From Mycobacterium sp. 1081908.1 (lineage in GTDB: Bacteria; Actinomycetota; Actinomycetes; Mycobacteriales; Mycobacteriaceae): a DNA stretch of 64,000 nucleotides. A model generated the notes under the pieces. That model was not told the origin of the DNA and searched no databases. It saw nothing but the letters and a program-made list of their open reading frames with translations. Made by a program: the position numbers and the translations under genes. The stretch spans positions 53,840-117,839 of the forward strand of contig NZ_LZLY01000097.1 in assembly GCF_001673535.1 (NCBI RefSeq), in the 5' to 3' direction. How positions within the stretch are numbered: position 1 is the stretch's first letter; each line of letters begins with the position of its first letter. Below, one piece after another: positions 8,850-17,448 of this stretch.

Positions 8850-9464
8850 TCATCGGACCTCCAGGCCGTGACGGGTGCTGGTGAAAAACTCGTCGATGAC
8901 GCGGCTGCGCGCGGGCTTGGAGTCGTGATTGGTGACCAGCAACGCGTAGAAGCCCAGCAAAAAGAACAACGCGCTGTTTTCGGCGTTGGCTTCCGGACGT
9001 GCCACGCCCTGCTGCTGCGCGCGCGCCACCTCTTTGGCAACCAGGGCCACCAGCGGGTGATCTGTGGGCCTGCCGAATCCGGGCGGCCGCGTCTGGGAAA
9101 AGTGCAGTGCGAGAACGTCTCTGAACAATTTCGGCCCGAGCCGGGATTCGGCCGCAACAACCAGGCGGATCACCTCCAGCATGGTCGACCACAGGTCGGG
9201 CCTGGAGGAGACAAAGCGCCTCAAGTCACTCGCGAGCCGAGTCACCAGGTTTCGCTCGACCTCCTCGAGAACGTGCTCCTTCGTCGGGAAATGAAAATAG
9301 AAGGTGCCGCGGGCAACGCCCGCCGCCGAGATGATGGCGCCGATATCGCCATCCGCCACACCCGATCGTCTGAACTCCGCTACCGCAGCGTCGTATACCC
9401 GCTGCCGGGTCTCCAGCCGCTGCGCCTGGCGCCCGGTGGGCCTCTCATTCACGTTCGCGGTCAT
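8850..9464 (-). CDS. TetR-family repressor
   Basis: 204 residues. The N-terminal helix-turn-helix (RQRVYDAAVAEF, then ISAAGVARGTFYFHFPTKE at about residues 20-65) is typical TetR; the C-terminal ligand domain is unassigned. It heads the micro-protein and membrane-protein operon and is preceded by the near-perfect palindrome at 9487-9504, so it probably represses its own operon until a hydrophobic or acyl ligand binds. Confidence 0.9.
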   Translation of the reverse strand: MTANVNERPTGRQAQRLETRQRVYDAAVAEFRRSGVADGDIGAIISAAGVARGTFYFHFPTKEHVLEEVERNLVTRLASDLRRFVSSRPDLWSTMLEVIRLVVAAESRLGPKLFRDVLALHFSQTRPPGFGRPTDHPLVALVAKEVARAQQQGVARPEANAENSALFFLLGFYALLVTNHDSKPARSRVIDEFFTSTRHGLEVR

Positions 9465-9486
9465 CGCCAGGTATCGTGGCGCATTT

Positions 9487-9504
9487 CATTGACAAATGTC
9501 AATG
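9487..9504. promoter_or_regulatory. Palindromic operator CATTGACA-AA-TGTCAATG
   Basis: Two perfect 8-base arms around AA, 22 bases before the TetR start at 9464. The minus-strand arm contains TTGACA, a consensus -35 box, so binding would compete with polymerase. This site is unlike the other operators in the window and probably serves the adjacent TetR alone. Confidence 0.7.
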
Positions 9505-9522
9505 ACAATTTTCAGCGACTTG

Positions 9523-10266
9523 TCAGTCGCCCCGGAGCCGGCAGCGTTCGGCAAGGATCGTGGCCAGCGATTTGGGTTCGCTGAACATCGCGTCGTGGCA
9601 GGCGTTCATGCAGATCATCGTGTCGACCCCGCCCAGTGATTCGATCGCCGCGAGCTGCTGCCGGACCGACAAGGCCCGGTCGCGCATTGTCATGATCCAG
9701 GTCCGCGGCACCTCATCGGGCAGGTCGCTGCGGTCGGCGGGTTCGAAGATCACGTTCGGCGACTCCATGCACAGCCGCGACAACGTCAGGCCGCGCTGCT
9801 CAGGTGTCATGCCGTTGCAGAACGCGAATCGCGCGAGGGCGATCGGCATTGGGAATGAACTTCTTTCGATCCTGCGCGCCGACCTCGCCAGTGGGGCCAG
9901 GGGCCCGTGCAGGGTGCCGACGACCGACTTTCCCTGGGGCGGGACGAAAGCCGCCAGCAGGATCATCTCGCGAACCCGCGCGGCCCCCAGCTTGGCGACG
10001 ACGCCCGGGACGGTCAGCCCGGCCATCGAATGCCCGGCGACCACAACGTCGCCGAACCCGGCGGCATCCACGTCGGCGACCGCAGAGTTCACCCAGTCCG
10101 CGATCGTGACGGTCGACAGATCCGCCGGCCTGGCGGCGCGGCCGGGCAGGTCGACCGCGAGGACACGCAATCCGGGTGCCTGGCGGGCCAACTCGGCGAC
10201 GGTGAGCTCCCAGCAGTCGGCGGCATGCGCGCCGCCGTGTATCAGGACGAGGCCGGGCAGTGCCAT
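9523..10266 (-). CDS. Alpha/beta hydrolase
   Basis: 247 residues starting at the ATG of MALPGLVLIHGG. The HGG oxyanion loop, the AGHSMAG nucleophile elbow with the catalytic serine, and a C-terminal NACHDAMF histidine are present. It belongs with the small esterase/lyase-like hydrolases that include plant methyl-esterase types, so an ester or hydroxynitrile substrate is possible. It starts 19 bases after the TetR gene on the same strand, forming a regulator-hydrolase operon. Confidence 0.8.
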   Translation of the reverse strand: MALPGLVLIHGGAHAADCWELTVAELARQAPGLRVLAVDLPGRAARPADLSTVTIADWVNSAVADVDAAGFGDVVVAGHSMAGLTVPGVVAKLGAARVREMILLAAFVPPQGKSVVGTLHGPLAPLARSARRIERSSFPMPIALARFAFCNGMTPEQRGLTLSRLCMESPNVIFEPADRSDLPDEVPRTWIMTMRDRALSVRQQLAAIESLGGVDTMICMNACHDAMFSEPKSLATILAERCRLRGD

Positions 10267-10285
10267 TCGCTGATTGTCCGCGAAA

Positions 10286-10945
10286 TCAATTGCGGCGCAA
10301 TATGCCGCACAGAAACAGATCGACCGCGTGTTGCAGGTGACGCTCCTCTTCCTCGGCGCTGCGATAGATGCCGAAATCAGCAAGCCGCGCGGGCAGGTGT
10401 TCGATCATCGCGATGAAGTGGCCCGCGGTCGACTCGAAATCTCCGACCTCGATGGTTCCGGCATCATGGTGCCGGCGCAGCACGTCCATCACCTGCCGAT
10501 GCCGAGCCGACCAGGTCATCGAGTGCGCGCTGACGGCGAATTCGGGAAACCGGGCCGATTCGTTCATGGCGATTCGGGTCAAGCGCACGATGTCCGGGTC
10601 GATCGCCCGCGCGAGCCCGGCGCGGCCGACGGCGACCAGGGAGGCGCGCAGGTCGCCGTCCTCGAGGTCGTAGTTCGTTTCCCGCTCGGTCCGACGGGTG
10701 AGCGCCCAGGGAATGACGTCGAGAAAAACGGCGCGTTTGTCGGGGTAGCGCGCATACAGCGTTCGGCGGGTGATGCCGGCCGCTTTGGCGATCGCGTCCA
10801 TGGTGGTCCCGTCATAGCCATTCTTGACGAAGGTCGCGACGGCTGCCTTGCGCAGTTTTTGATGCAGCTTTTTGGCTTCCGCCTGCGTAGGGCGTCCGCG
10901 CCGGGCCGTTGTCACCACAGCCAGTAAATATACACTTTGGTCCAC
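10286..10945 (-). CDS. TetR-family repressor, divergent from aldehyde dehydrogenase
   Basis: Up to 219 residues with a classical DNA-binding domain (MDAIAKAAGITRRTLYARYPDK). It is divergent from the aldehyde dehydrogenase at 11049 and cotranscribed with a hydrolase. The start is uncertain: GTG 10945 has an AGGCAG site, but GTG 10918 or 10915 would give a more usual N-terminus, and the segment between carries a degenerate copy of the 16-bp operator. It is the likely binder of the operators at 7344-7359 and 10994-11009. Confidence 0.85.
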   Translation of the reverse strand: MDQSVYLLAVVTTARRGRPTQAEAKKLHQKLRKAAVATFVKNGYDGTTMDAIAKAAGITRRTLYARYPDKRAVFLDVIPWALTRRTERETNYDLEDGDLRASLVAVGRAGLARAIDPDIVRLTRIAMNESARFPEFAVSAHSMTWSARHRQVMDVLRRHHDAGTIEVGDFESTAGHFIAMIEHLPARLADFGIYRSAEEEERHLQHAVDLFLCGILRRN

Positions 10946-10983
10946 TTCTGCCTATTTGGCGGGCGCGGGCGCCAGCGGGCCGG

Positions 10984-11011
10984 TTGACAGAAATATACAG
11001 TGACGTATAGA
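10984..11011 (+). promoter_or_regulatory. Aldehyde dehydrogenase promoter with TATAC-N6-GTATA operator
   Basis: TTGACA (10984-10989), a 16-base spacer and TATAGA (11006-11011) make a near-consensus promoter 37 bases before the GTG start. The dyad TATACAGTGACGTATA (10994-11009) fills the spacer and enters the -10 box. A weaker copy on the same strand is at 10929-10944, inside the possible TetR N-terminus. Confidence 0.75.
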
Positions 11012-11048
11012 TAACCGTGGGTACGGCGCAATCGAGTCAGGGGCCATC

Positions 11049-12473
11049 GTGACCATCACAGAGTCGTTCATCGATGGCGCATCGGTGGCGTCAGCAGAGG
11101 TCTACGACAACATCGACCCGGCGACGGGCCGGCCGCTGGGCCCGGTGGCCCGCGCCGGTGCGGACGAGGTGGATCGGGCGGCCGCGGCGGCGCGCGCGGC
11201 ATCCAAGCTCTGGCGCGACACGTCGCCGGCCGAGCGGGCGACGCTGCTGACCCGGATGGCCGACCTGATCGACCAAAACCACGAGCGGTTGGCCCGGATC
11301 GAAAGCGAGGACACCGGAAAGCCACTGACCCAGGCACGCGGCGACGCGACCGTCGCGGCACGGTACTTCCGCTTCTACGGCCACGCCATCGACAGCTACT
11401 ACGGTCAAACCATCCCGCTGTCAACGGATTTGCACGTATATACCCGACGCGAGCCCTTGGGCGTCACCGGGCATATCATCGCCTGGAACTATCCGATGCA
11501 GTTGCTGGCGCGCGCCGTGGCTCCAGCAATCGCGGCGGGCAACTGCGCCGTGGTCAAGCCCGCCGACGAAACCCCGCGCACTGCAGTCGAAGTGGCGCGC
11601 CTCGCGGTTCAGGCGGGGCTGGCGCCCGGGGTGTTCAACGTGGTGACCGGCATAGGCGCCGAGGCCGGCGCCGCACTCGCGGCGCACCCCGACGTCGACC
11701 ACCTGGGCTTCGTAGGATCGACGCAGATCGGATCGGTTGTCGCCCATGCCGCCGCGGACAGGGTGGTTCCGACCGTCCTCGAGTTGGGTGGCAAATCCCC
11801 GCAGATCGTCTTCCCCGACGCGAACCTGGGGGGTGCCGCCGAGTCGATTGTGCGCGCGATCCTGCAGAATGGCGGTCAAACCTGCTCGGCCGGCTCGCGG
11901 CTGCTGGTGCACGATTCGGTTCACGACACCTTGGTCGACAAGGTCTGCCGGCTCATGTCGTCGGCGACGATCGGCCCCGGGATCGAGGATCACGATCTCG
12001 GACCGCTGATATCTCGCAAGCAGCAGCGCCGGGTGCAGTCAATGGTCTCCGACAACATCCAGGGTGAAATCCTCTGCGGCGGCGCACCTCCGGACGATGC
12101 TCAACTGGCGGACGGTGCATACTTTGTGCCAACGGTGATCGCCGAGGTCGATCCGGCGTCGCCGATCGCGCAAGAGGAGATCTTCGGTCCGGTGCTCACG
12201 GTGAACCGATTCTTCGACGAGGACGAGGCTATCCGGCTGGCCAACGGCACCCAGTACGGCCTACTGGGCGCGGTGTGGACCGCGGACCTGTCCCGCGCGC
12301 ACCGACTCGCGGCCGACATCCGCGCCGGCCAGGTCTACGTCAATACCTACGGCGCCGGCGGCGGCGTGGAGCTGCCGTTCGGGGGCTTCAAGAAGTCCGG
12401 GTACGGCCGCGAAAAGGGCTACCAGGCGCTCGACATGTTCACGGCGACCAAGACCGTCGTCGTGCGCCTCTGA
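11049..12473 (+). CDS. NAD(P)-dependent aldehyde dehydrogenase
   Basis: 474 residues, normal length for the family, oxidising an aldehyde to its acid. Visible landmarks are WNYPMQLLARAVAPA, the FVGST cofactor loop, the active-site glutamate in LELGGKSPQ, the catalytic cysteine (residue 279) in GGQTCSAGSR and EEIFGPVL. The GTG follows CAGGGG. It lies behind a near-consensus promoter with an operator shared with the LuxE/LuxC-like genes, so it may consume the aldehyde they form. The carboxymuconolactone-decarboxylase-like and dehydrogenase genes follow on the same strand. Confidence 0.93.
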   Translation: MTITESFIDGASVASAEVYDNIDPATGRPLGPVARAGADEVDRAAAAARAASKLWRDTSPAERATLLTRMADLIDQNHERLARIESEDTGKPLTQARGDATVAARYFRFYGHAIDSYYGQTIPLSTDLHVYTRREPLGVTGHIIAWNYPMQLLARAVAPAIAAGNCAVVKPADETPRTAVEVARLAVQAGLAPGVFNVVTGIGAEAGAALAAHPDVDHLGFVGSTQIGSVVAHAAADRVVPTVLELGGKSPQIVFPDANLGGAAESIVRAILQNGGQTCSAGSRLLVHDSVHDTLVDKVCRLMSSATIGPGIEDHDLGPLISRKQQRRVQSMVSDNIQGEILCGGAPPDDAQLADGAYFVPTVIAEVDPASPIAQEEIFGPVLTVNRFFDEDEAIRLANGTQYGLLGAVWTADLSRAHRLAADIRAGQVYVNTYGAGGGVELPFGGFKKSGYGREKGYQALDMFTATKTVVVRL

Positions 12474-12528
12474 GGTAGACGCGCTCCCGTACGATTCGTC
12501 CTCGCACCGAACCCGAAGGAGAAGACCA

Positions 12529-12909
12529 TTGGATCGCGAAACGTACCAACGGGGCCTGGAAATTCGTTCCGCCGTGCTCGGCGAGGCGTATGTCAGCCAA
12601 GCATTGGCCGGCGCGGACGACTTCACCAAGCCACTGCAAGACCTCGTCACCGAGTATTGCTGGGGCGCGGTGTGGGGACGAGACGGACTGGCCCTAAAGA
12701 CCCGCAGCATGCTCAACCTGGCCATGATTTCGGTCCTGAACCGCCCCAACGAATTACGGACACACGTCAAGGCGGCTCTGACCAACGGCGTCACGCGCGA
12801 TGAAATTCGCGAGATCTTCCTCCAGGTCGCCATCTACGCCGGCATGCCGGCCGCCGTCGACAGCTTCCGCATCGCGCGAGAGGCGTTTGCCGAAGTGGAT
12901 GAGGGCTAG
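12529..12909 (+). CDS. Carboxymuconolactone decarboxylase-family protein
   Basis: 126 residues of the CMD/AhpD all-helical fold, the usual length of PcaC-type proteins. It carries the WGxVWGRDGL and LNRPNELRTHVKAALTNG segments with the conserved histidine, and IYAGMPAA near the end, but no CxxC redox pair, so it is a decarboxylase-like and not a peroxidase-like member. TTG start with AAGGAGAAG at ideal distance. It lies between the aldehyde and beta-hydroxyacid dehydrogenases, in one catabolic operon. Confidence 0.85.
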   Translation: MDRETYQRGLEIRSAVLGEAYVSQALAGADDFTKPLQDLVTEYCWGAVWGRDGLALKTRSMLNLAMISVLNRPNELRTHVKAALTNGVTRDEIREIFLQVAIYAGMPAAVDSFRIAREAFAEVDEG

Positions 12910-12918
12910 GGGTTCGCA

Positions 12919-13821
12919 ATGGAGGTCGGCTTCATCGGGCTGGGGAACATGGGCTTTCCCATGGCGCGTCGCCTCATCCAACAAGGCCACGACGTCGTCG
13001 CCTTCGACACCAACGGCGCGGCGCTCGAGCGCCTCGTCGCCCTCGGGGCGCGCGCCGCGGACTCGTCGAAACAGGTCGCCGATCGGGTCGAGACGGTGCT
13101 GGCCAGCCTCCCGACGCCGGCCGCGTCCCTCGAGGTCGCCACCGGCGCCACCGGGGTGATCGAGGGTTCGCGCGTCAAGCGCTATGTCGACTTCTCGACC
13201 GTCGGCAGCCGAACCGCGGTGCGCATCCACGACCTGCTGGCGCGACGCAACATCGCGGCGATCGACAGCCCGGTCAGCGGTGGCGTCGGCGGAGCCGAAA
13301 AGGGCTCGCTCGCCGTCATGGTGTCGGGACCACACGACGAATTCGGCGCCGTACGAACCGCTCTCGAGGCGATCGGCCGACCGTTTTATGTCGGGGAGAA
13401 ACCCGGCTCGGCGCAAACGATGAAGCTCGCCAACAACATCCTGGCGGCCAACGTTTTGCTGGCAACGGCGGAGGTCGTCGTGATGGGCGTGAAGGCCGGA
13501 CTCGATCCGGGCGTGATGATCGAGGTGCTCAACGCGGGCTCGGGCGCGACGAGCGCGAGCCGCGACAAGTTCCCCCGCGCGATCCTCCCGCGCACCTTCG
13601 ACTACGGCTTCGCCACCGGGCTGATGGTCAAAGACGTGCGGCTGTATCTCGACGAAGTGAAAGCGCTCGGCGCACCGGCCGACGTCGCCGAAACGGTGGG
13701 CCGGCTCTGGGAGGCCGCCGCGCTCGAGGAAGGGCCGGATTCCGATTTCACGACGGTGATCAAACCGTTCGAGAAGGCCGCCGGCGTCACCGTGGGACAA
13801 GCGGGCCCGGCGCCGGGCTAG
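12919..13821 (+). CDS. Beta-hydroxyacid dehydrogenase (3-hydroxyisobutyrate dehydrogenase family)
   Basis: 300 residues. The N-terminal Rossmann motif GFIGLGNMGFPMARR binds NAD(P), the substrate loop DSPVSGGVGGA follows, and a lysine in KLANNI is the usual catalytic residue. The family oxidises short beta-hydroxyacids or reduces semialdehydes. It starts 10 bases after the CMD-like gene. Its stop overlaps that of the convergent membrane-protein gene within a shared CTAG. Two further members lie at 22940-24564. Confidence 0.9.
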   Translation: MEVGFIGLGNMGFPMARRLIQQGHDVVAFDTNGAALERLVALGARAADSSKQVADRVETVLASLPTPAASLEVATGATGVIEGSRVKRYVDFSTVGSRTAVRIHDLLARRNIAAIDSPVSGGVGGAEKGSLAVMVSGPHDEFGAVRTALEAIGRPFYVGEKPGSAQTMKLANNILAANVLLATAEVVVMGVKAGLDPGVMIEVLNAGSGATSASRDKFPRAILPRTFDYGFATGLMVKDVRLYLDEVKALGAPADVAETVGRLWEAAALEEGPDSDFTTVIKPFEKAAGVTVGQAGPAPG

Positions 13822-14474
13822 CCGTCCGCGGCAGCGAATTTCGTTGGGGGCCAGCCGAACAGCCACGCGGCGACGAGGAAGCACAGGGCGCCGAAGAACG
13901 TACCCACGTTGGCCCACACGAGGCTGACGTCAGCCCCCGAGCGCAACACCAGGGCGCCGACGGCCGAGGCGAGAAACAGGACGGATCCCGCGAAGTTGAG
14001 GAAAGCTATGCGCTGCGAGGCGCTGGCAACGTGGGAGTGCCTTCGGGTCCGGACCTCGGGAACGATCGCAATGGCCGAGGAGACCAGGAACGCGACGGAA
14101 CCGACCATGTCGGGCACCCACACGTCGACGTCGATGAGCTCCGGGCGCGCGCCGATCGTCACCGCGGCGTCGACGGTGTTGATGTTGAACAGCACCGTCC
14201 CCAGCAACTGGATCGCCGCGGCCAGCCAATCGGTAGTGCGCGCCCGCAACGGGAGCGAGCGCCGCTCGGCCTCGGGCAGCTCCCGCCGGGCGAGGCCCAG
14301 CTGGAGGGTCGCGGCGGCGGTGAAGAACACCGCCCCGATCGCGTAGGTCACCGCCGAGAGGAGCGGCGGCGACGCGGGCAACAGCGAGAGCAGGACACCG
14401 AGCGCGAACAGCGCCGCACCGATCACGAACAGCAGGCCGGTCCAGCGCACCATCGACGCGTGCACGGCCCTCAC
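13818..14474 (-). CDS. YrhK-like polytopic membrane protein
   Basis: About 210-220 residues, with six hydrophobic segments, resembling YrhK-domain membrane proteins of unknown function. The frame is open to TTG 14546; GTG 14474 or ATG 14453 look more reasonable because the extra residues are arginine-rich and lack a ribosome site. The gene is monocistronic, and a one-mismatch GAGAAT-N3-ATTCTC operator lies upstream at 14551-14565. Confidence 0.65.
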   Translation of the reverse strand: MRAVHASMVRWTGLLFVIGAALFALGVLLSLLPASPPLLSAVTYAIGAVFFTAAATLQLGLARRELPEAERRSLPLRARTTDWLAAAIQLLGTVLFNINTVDAAVTIGARPELIDVDVWVPDMVGSVAFLVSSAIAIVPEVRTRRHSHVASASQRIAFLNFAGSVLFLASAVGALVLRSGADVSLVWANVGTFFGALCFLVAAWLFGWPPTKFAAADG

Positions 14475-14550
14475 CCGGCGGATCGTACCGCCCGCCGGGG
14501 GCCGCCTCCGGCACCTGGCATGCGCCGGCCGGGCACCTGTCGACAACAGG

Positions 14551-14565
14551 GAGAATGCTATTATC
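14551..14565. promoter_or_regulatory. Operator GAGAATGCTATTATC (one mismatch)
   Basis: Matches the GAGAAT-N3-ATTCTC palindrome with a single change in the right arm. It sits in the divergent gap between the YrhK-like gene and the amidohydrolase at 14743. The gap is about 200-270 bases and otherwise shows an AT-rich stretch with a possible TTGATT / TTAGTT promoter at 14656-14684 for the amidohydrolase. Confidence 0.55.
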
Positions 14566-14742
14566 CTTATTCAAGAACGCTACTTACCCGAATGATCGCG
14601 AAATCACTGGCTACCAGGGCCGATGATTAACCGAAATGCTTACCGAAAACACCGTTGATTGGCGACCGACGAGAATGTTAGTTTATCTATCAGATGCCCT
14701 CATCGGGCTCACTCTGGCTTGCCGAGCCAAGGGACGGCTTAC

Positions 14743-15834
14743 GTGATCGAACACGCTGACGGAACCCGCACGCCGGTGATCGACGCGAGCGTGCACATCT
14801 TCTTTCCGTCCAACAAGGACCTGCGCTCCTTCCTGCGCGAGCCGTTCAAGAGCCGCGGTTTCCCCGACTACGAGATGGACTGGTACGGCGCGCCGGGTGG
14901 CGAATACGCGCCGAACACCGAGGGGCCGGACCCCGAGTACCCGGGTTCGGATCCGGAATTCGTTGCCAACGAACTGTTTTCGAAGCGCGGCGTGGACGTG
15001 GCGATCCTGCATCCGATGGGACGCGGCATCATGCCCGACCGTCACCTGGGCACCGCGCTGCACGCCGCCCACAACGAGATGATGGTGTCGCGGTGGCTGG
15101 ACTCCGCCGAATTCGGCGAGCGTTTCCGCGGCACGGTCCGGGTCAACCCCGACGACATCGCCGGCGCCCTGCGCGAGATCGAAAAGTGGCGTGCCCACCC
15201 GCGCGTCGTCCAGATCGGCGTCCCGCTGCAATCCCGCGAGCTGTACGGCAAGCCCCAGTTCTGGCCGCTCTGGGAGGCCGCCGCCGACGCGGGGCTGCCG
15301 GTGGCGGTGCACATCGAAACCGGCGAGGGCATCGGCTTTCCCCCGACGCCGTCCGGGCACACCCTGACCTACGAGCAGTACGTCAGCTTCATGGCGCTGA
15401 ACTACCTGTATCACCTGATGAACATGATCGCCGAGGGTGTGTTCGAGCGCTTTCCGAACCTGAAGTTCGTCTGGGCCGACGGCGCCGCGGACTTCCTCAC
15501 GCCGTTCATCTGGCGGATGGACACATTCGGCCGGCCCCACCTGGAACAGACACCCTGGGCGCCGCGCATCCCCAGCGACTACATCCCCGGCCACGTGTAT
15601 TTCGTGCAGGGCAGCCTCGACGGTCCGCCCGACGCCGACTTCGCGGGCGAGTGGTTCGGCTTCACCGGCAAGGAAGACATGGTGATGTTCGGCTCCAGCT
15701 ATCCGCACTGGCAGAGCAACGACGTCCGCAGGCTGCCGGCATCGCTGTCCGCCGAACAGCGCGACAAGCTGTGCTGGCGCAACGCGTCGAACTTGTACGG
15801 GATCGACATTTCAGTCGACCTGGCAGCGGGCTAG
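14743..15834 (+). CDS. Amidohydrolase-family metal-dependent hydrolase
   Basis: 363 residues of the amidohydrolase-2 type TIM-barrel found near oxygenases in mycobacterial catabolic loci; members are decarboxylases or C-C and ester hydrolases. It has VAVHIETGEG with a metal histidine, KFVWADGAADFL, and SSYPHW near the end. The first-strand HxH appears as DASVHIF, with only one histidine. GTG 14743 is preferred over an in-frame TTG at 14659 because GGGACGG precedes it and the TTG lies in the promoter. It starts a four-gene operon. Confidence 0.8.
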   Translation: MIEHADGTRTPVIDASVHIFFPSNKDLRSFLREPFKSRGFPDYEMDWYGAPGGEYAPNTEGPDPEYPGSDPEFVANELFSKRGVDVAILHPMGRGIMPDRHLGTALHAAHNEMMVSRWLDSAEFGERFRGTVRVNPDDIAGALREIEKWRAHPRVVQIGVPLQSRELYGKPQFWPLWEAAADAGLPVAVHIETGEGIGFPPTPSGHTLTYEQYVSFMALNYLYHLMNMIAEGVFERFPNLKFVWADGAADFLTPFIWRMDTFGRPHLEQTPWAPRIPSDYIPGHVYFVQGSLDGPPDADFAGEWFGFTGKEDMVMFGSSYPHWQSNDVRRLPASLSAEQRDKLCWRNASNLYGIDISVDLAAG

Positions 15835-15871
15835 TCGCAGAATAAGGACAAGGGAGACTGAGGAGACAGAG

Positions 15872-17017
15872 ATGACGCTGACTCACATACACGAACGGGT
15901 CCCCGCCGCCGAGCGCATAGCCGTCCGGTGCGTCGACTCCGACATCCACCCGGTGCCCAGGCGCGGCGAGCTGACCCAGTACATCCCCGAGCCGTGGCGC
16001 AGCAAGTTCTTCCTGGACCACAAGGTCGGCGAGCTGATCTACTACGACGCCCCGGACTACGCACACACGTTCGCGATGCGCGCCGACGCCTTCCCCCCCG
16101 ACGGCGAGTTCGCCTGCAGCGACCCGGACATGGCGTTCCGGCAGTTGATCATGCAGGCGGGTTCGGACATCGCGATCCTGGAGCCGGGCGGGCGCACACC
16201 GCGCCTGGCCGAGGCGCACCAGGCGTTTTCGACCGCCCTCAACCATTGGCAGGCGAACCACTGGCTCGACAGCCACAACAACTGGCACGAGCGCTGGCGC
16301 GGTTCGATCTGCGCGGCGATCGAGGACCCCGACGGGGCGGCCCGCGAGATCGAGACGTGGGCGGGCCACCCGTACATGGCGCAGATCCTGATCAAAGCAG
16401 AGCCGCGGCCGTCATGGGGCCACCCGAGGTACTACCCGATCTGGGAGGCCGCCACCAAGCACGACATCACGGTGAGCTGCCACCTGTCGCGGAGCAATTA
16501 CGAGATGCTGCCGACACCGCCGGTCGGCCTGCCCAGCTACAACCACGATTTCATGGTGACCTACTCGCTGCTGGCCGCCAACCAGGTGATGAGCCTGATC
16601 TTCGACGGCGTCTTCGACCGGTTCCCGACGCTGCGCATCGTGTTCGTCGAGCACGCGTTTTCCTGGATCCTGCCGTTGATGTGGCGGATGGACGCGCTCT
16701 ACGAGGCCCGCAAGTCGCGGGTGGACATCAAGCGCAAGCCGTCGGAGTACGTCAAGGAACACATCAAGTTCACCACCCAGCCGCTGGACTACCCGGAAGA
16801 CAAGACCGAGTTGACCCGCGCCCTGGAGTGGATGGAGTGCGACAAGATCCTGCTGTTCTCCTCGGACTACCCGCACTGGACGTTCGATGACCCGCGCTGG
16901 CTGGTCAAGCACCTGCCCAAGGCGGCCCGCGACGCGGTGATGTTCAAAAACGGGATCGCGACATACCACCTGCCGGAGACCGTGCCGGTCCTCGAGGGTC
17001 AAACCCGGGTGTACTGA
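15872..17017 (+). CDS. Amidohydrolase-family metal-dependent hydrolase
   Basis: 381 residues, related to the preceding protein. It shows the metal-binding CVDSDIHPVP near residue 27, TVSCHLSRS in the barrel, VEHAFSWILPLMWRMD, and SSDYPHWTFDDP with the C-terminal acidic ligand. The ATG follows GAGACTGAGGAGAC. The two adjacent amidohydrolases may form a hetero-oligomer or act in sequence. The Rieske ferredoxin follows after one base. Confidence 0.85.
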   Translation: MTLTHIHERVPAAERIAVRCVDSDIHPVPRRGELTQYIPEPWRSKFFLDHKVGELIYYDAPDYAHTFAMRADAFPPDGEFACSDPDMAFRQLIMQAGSDIAILEPGGRTPRLAEAHQAFSTALNHWQANHWLDSHNNWHERWRGSICAAIEDPDGAAREIETWAGHPYMAQILIKAEPRPSWGHPRYYPIWEAATKHDITVSCHLSRSNYEMLPTPPVGLPSYNHDFMVTYSLLAANQVMSLIFDGVFDRFPTLRIVFVEHAFSWILPLMWRMDALYEARKSRVDIKRKPSEYVKEHIKFTTQPLDYPEDKTELTRALEWMECDKILLFSSDYPHWTFDDPRWLVKHLPKAARDAVMFKNGIATYHLPETVPVLEGQTRVY

Positions 17018-17018
17018 G

Positions 17019-17432
17019 TTGGCGTCTGAACAAGAAGGGGCAACCGCCAGGCCGCCCCAGCCCCGACTCGCTCAGGGCCGCGAGCACGTCGTGGCGACGG
17101 TGGACGAAATCCCGCCCGGCAGCCACAAACTGGTGCCCATCGGCCGGCACGGTGTCGGCGTCTACAACGTCAACGGCACCTTCTACGCGATCGCGAATTA
17201 CTGCCCGCACCAAGGCGGTCCGCTGTGCTCGGGACGCGCCCGCGGACGCACCATCGTCGACGAGACCGCCGCCGGCGACGCGGTGATGGTGCGGGACCTG
17301 GAGTACATCTACTGCCCCTGGCACCAATGGGGTTTCGAGCTGGCGACCGGCACGACGGCGGTCAAGCCGGAGTGGAGCATCCGCACCTATCCGGTGCGAG
17401 TCGTCGGCAACGACGTTCTGGTGATGGCGTGA
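17019..17432 (+). CDS. Rieske [2Fe-2S] ferredoxin-like protein
   Basis: 137 residues. The two cluster motifs are CPHQGG and CPWHQWGF, each giving Cys-x-His / Cys-x-x-His, so an electron-transfer Rieske domain is certain. There is no catalytic oxygenase domain; it resembles the ferredoxin component of dioxygenases. The TTG start is one base after the amidohydrolase stop. A roughly 25-residue insertion (residues about 69-93, GRARGRTIVDETAAG) separates the two motifs, longer than in minimal ferredoxins. Its partner oxygenase is not adjacent. Confidence 0.88.
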   Translation: MASEQEGATARPPQPRLAQGREHVVATVDEIPPGSHKLVPIGRHGVGVYNVNGTFYAIANYCPHQGGPLCSGRARGRTIVDETAAGDAVMVRDLEYIYCPWHQWGFELATGTTAVKPEWSIRTYPVRVVGNDVLVMA

Positions 17433-17448
17433 CGCGACGGGAGCATCT

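Noticed and set aside
14659..14742. N-terminal extension of the amidohydrolase from TTG 14659
   Set aside because: It lies in the AT-rich promoter stretch; GTG 14743 has a ribosome site and gives the usual N-terminus.
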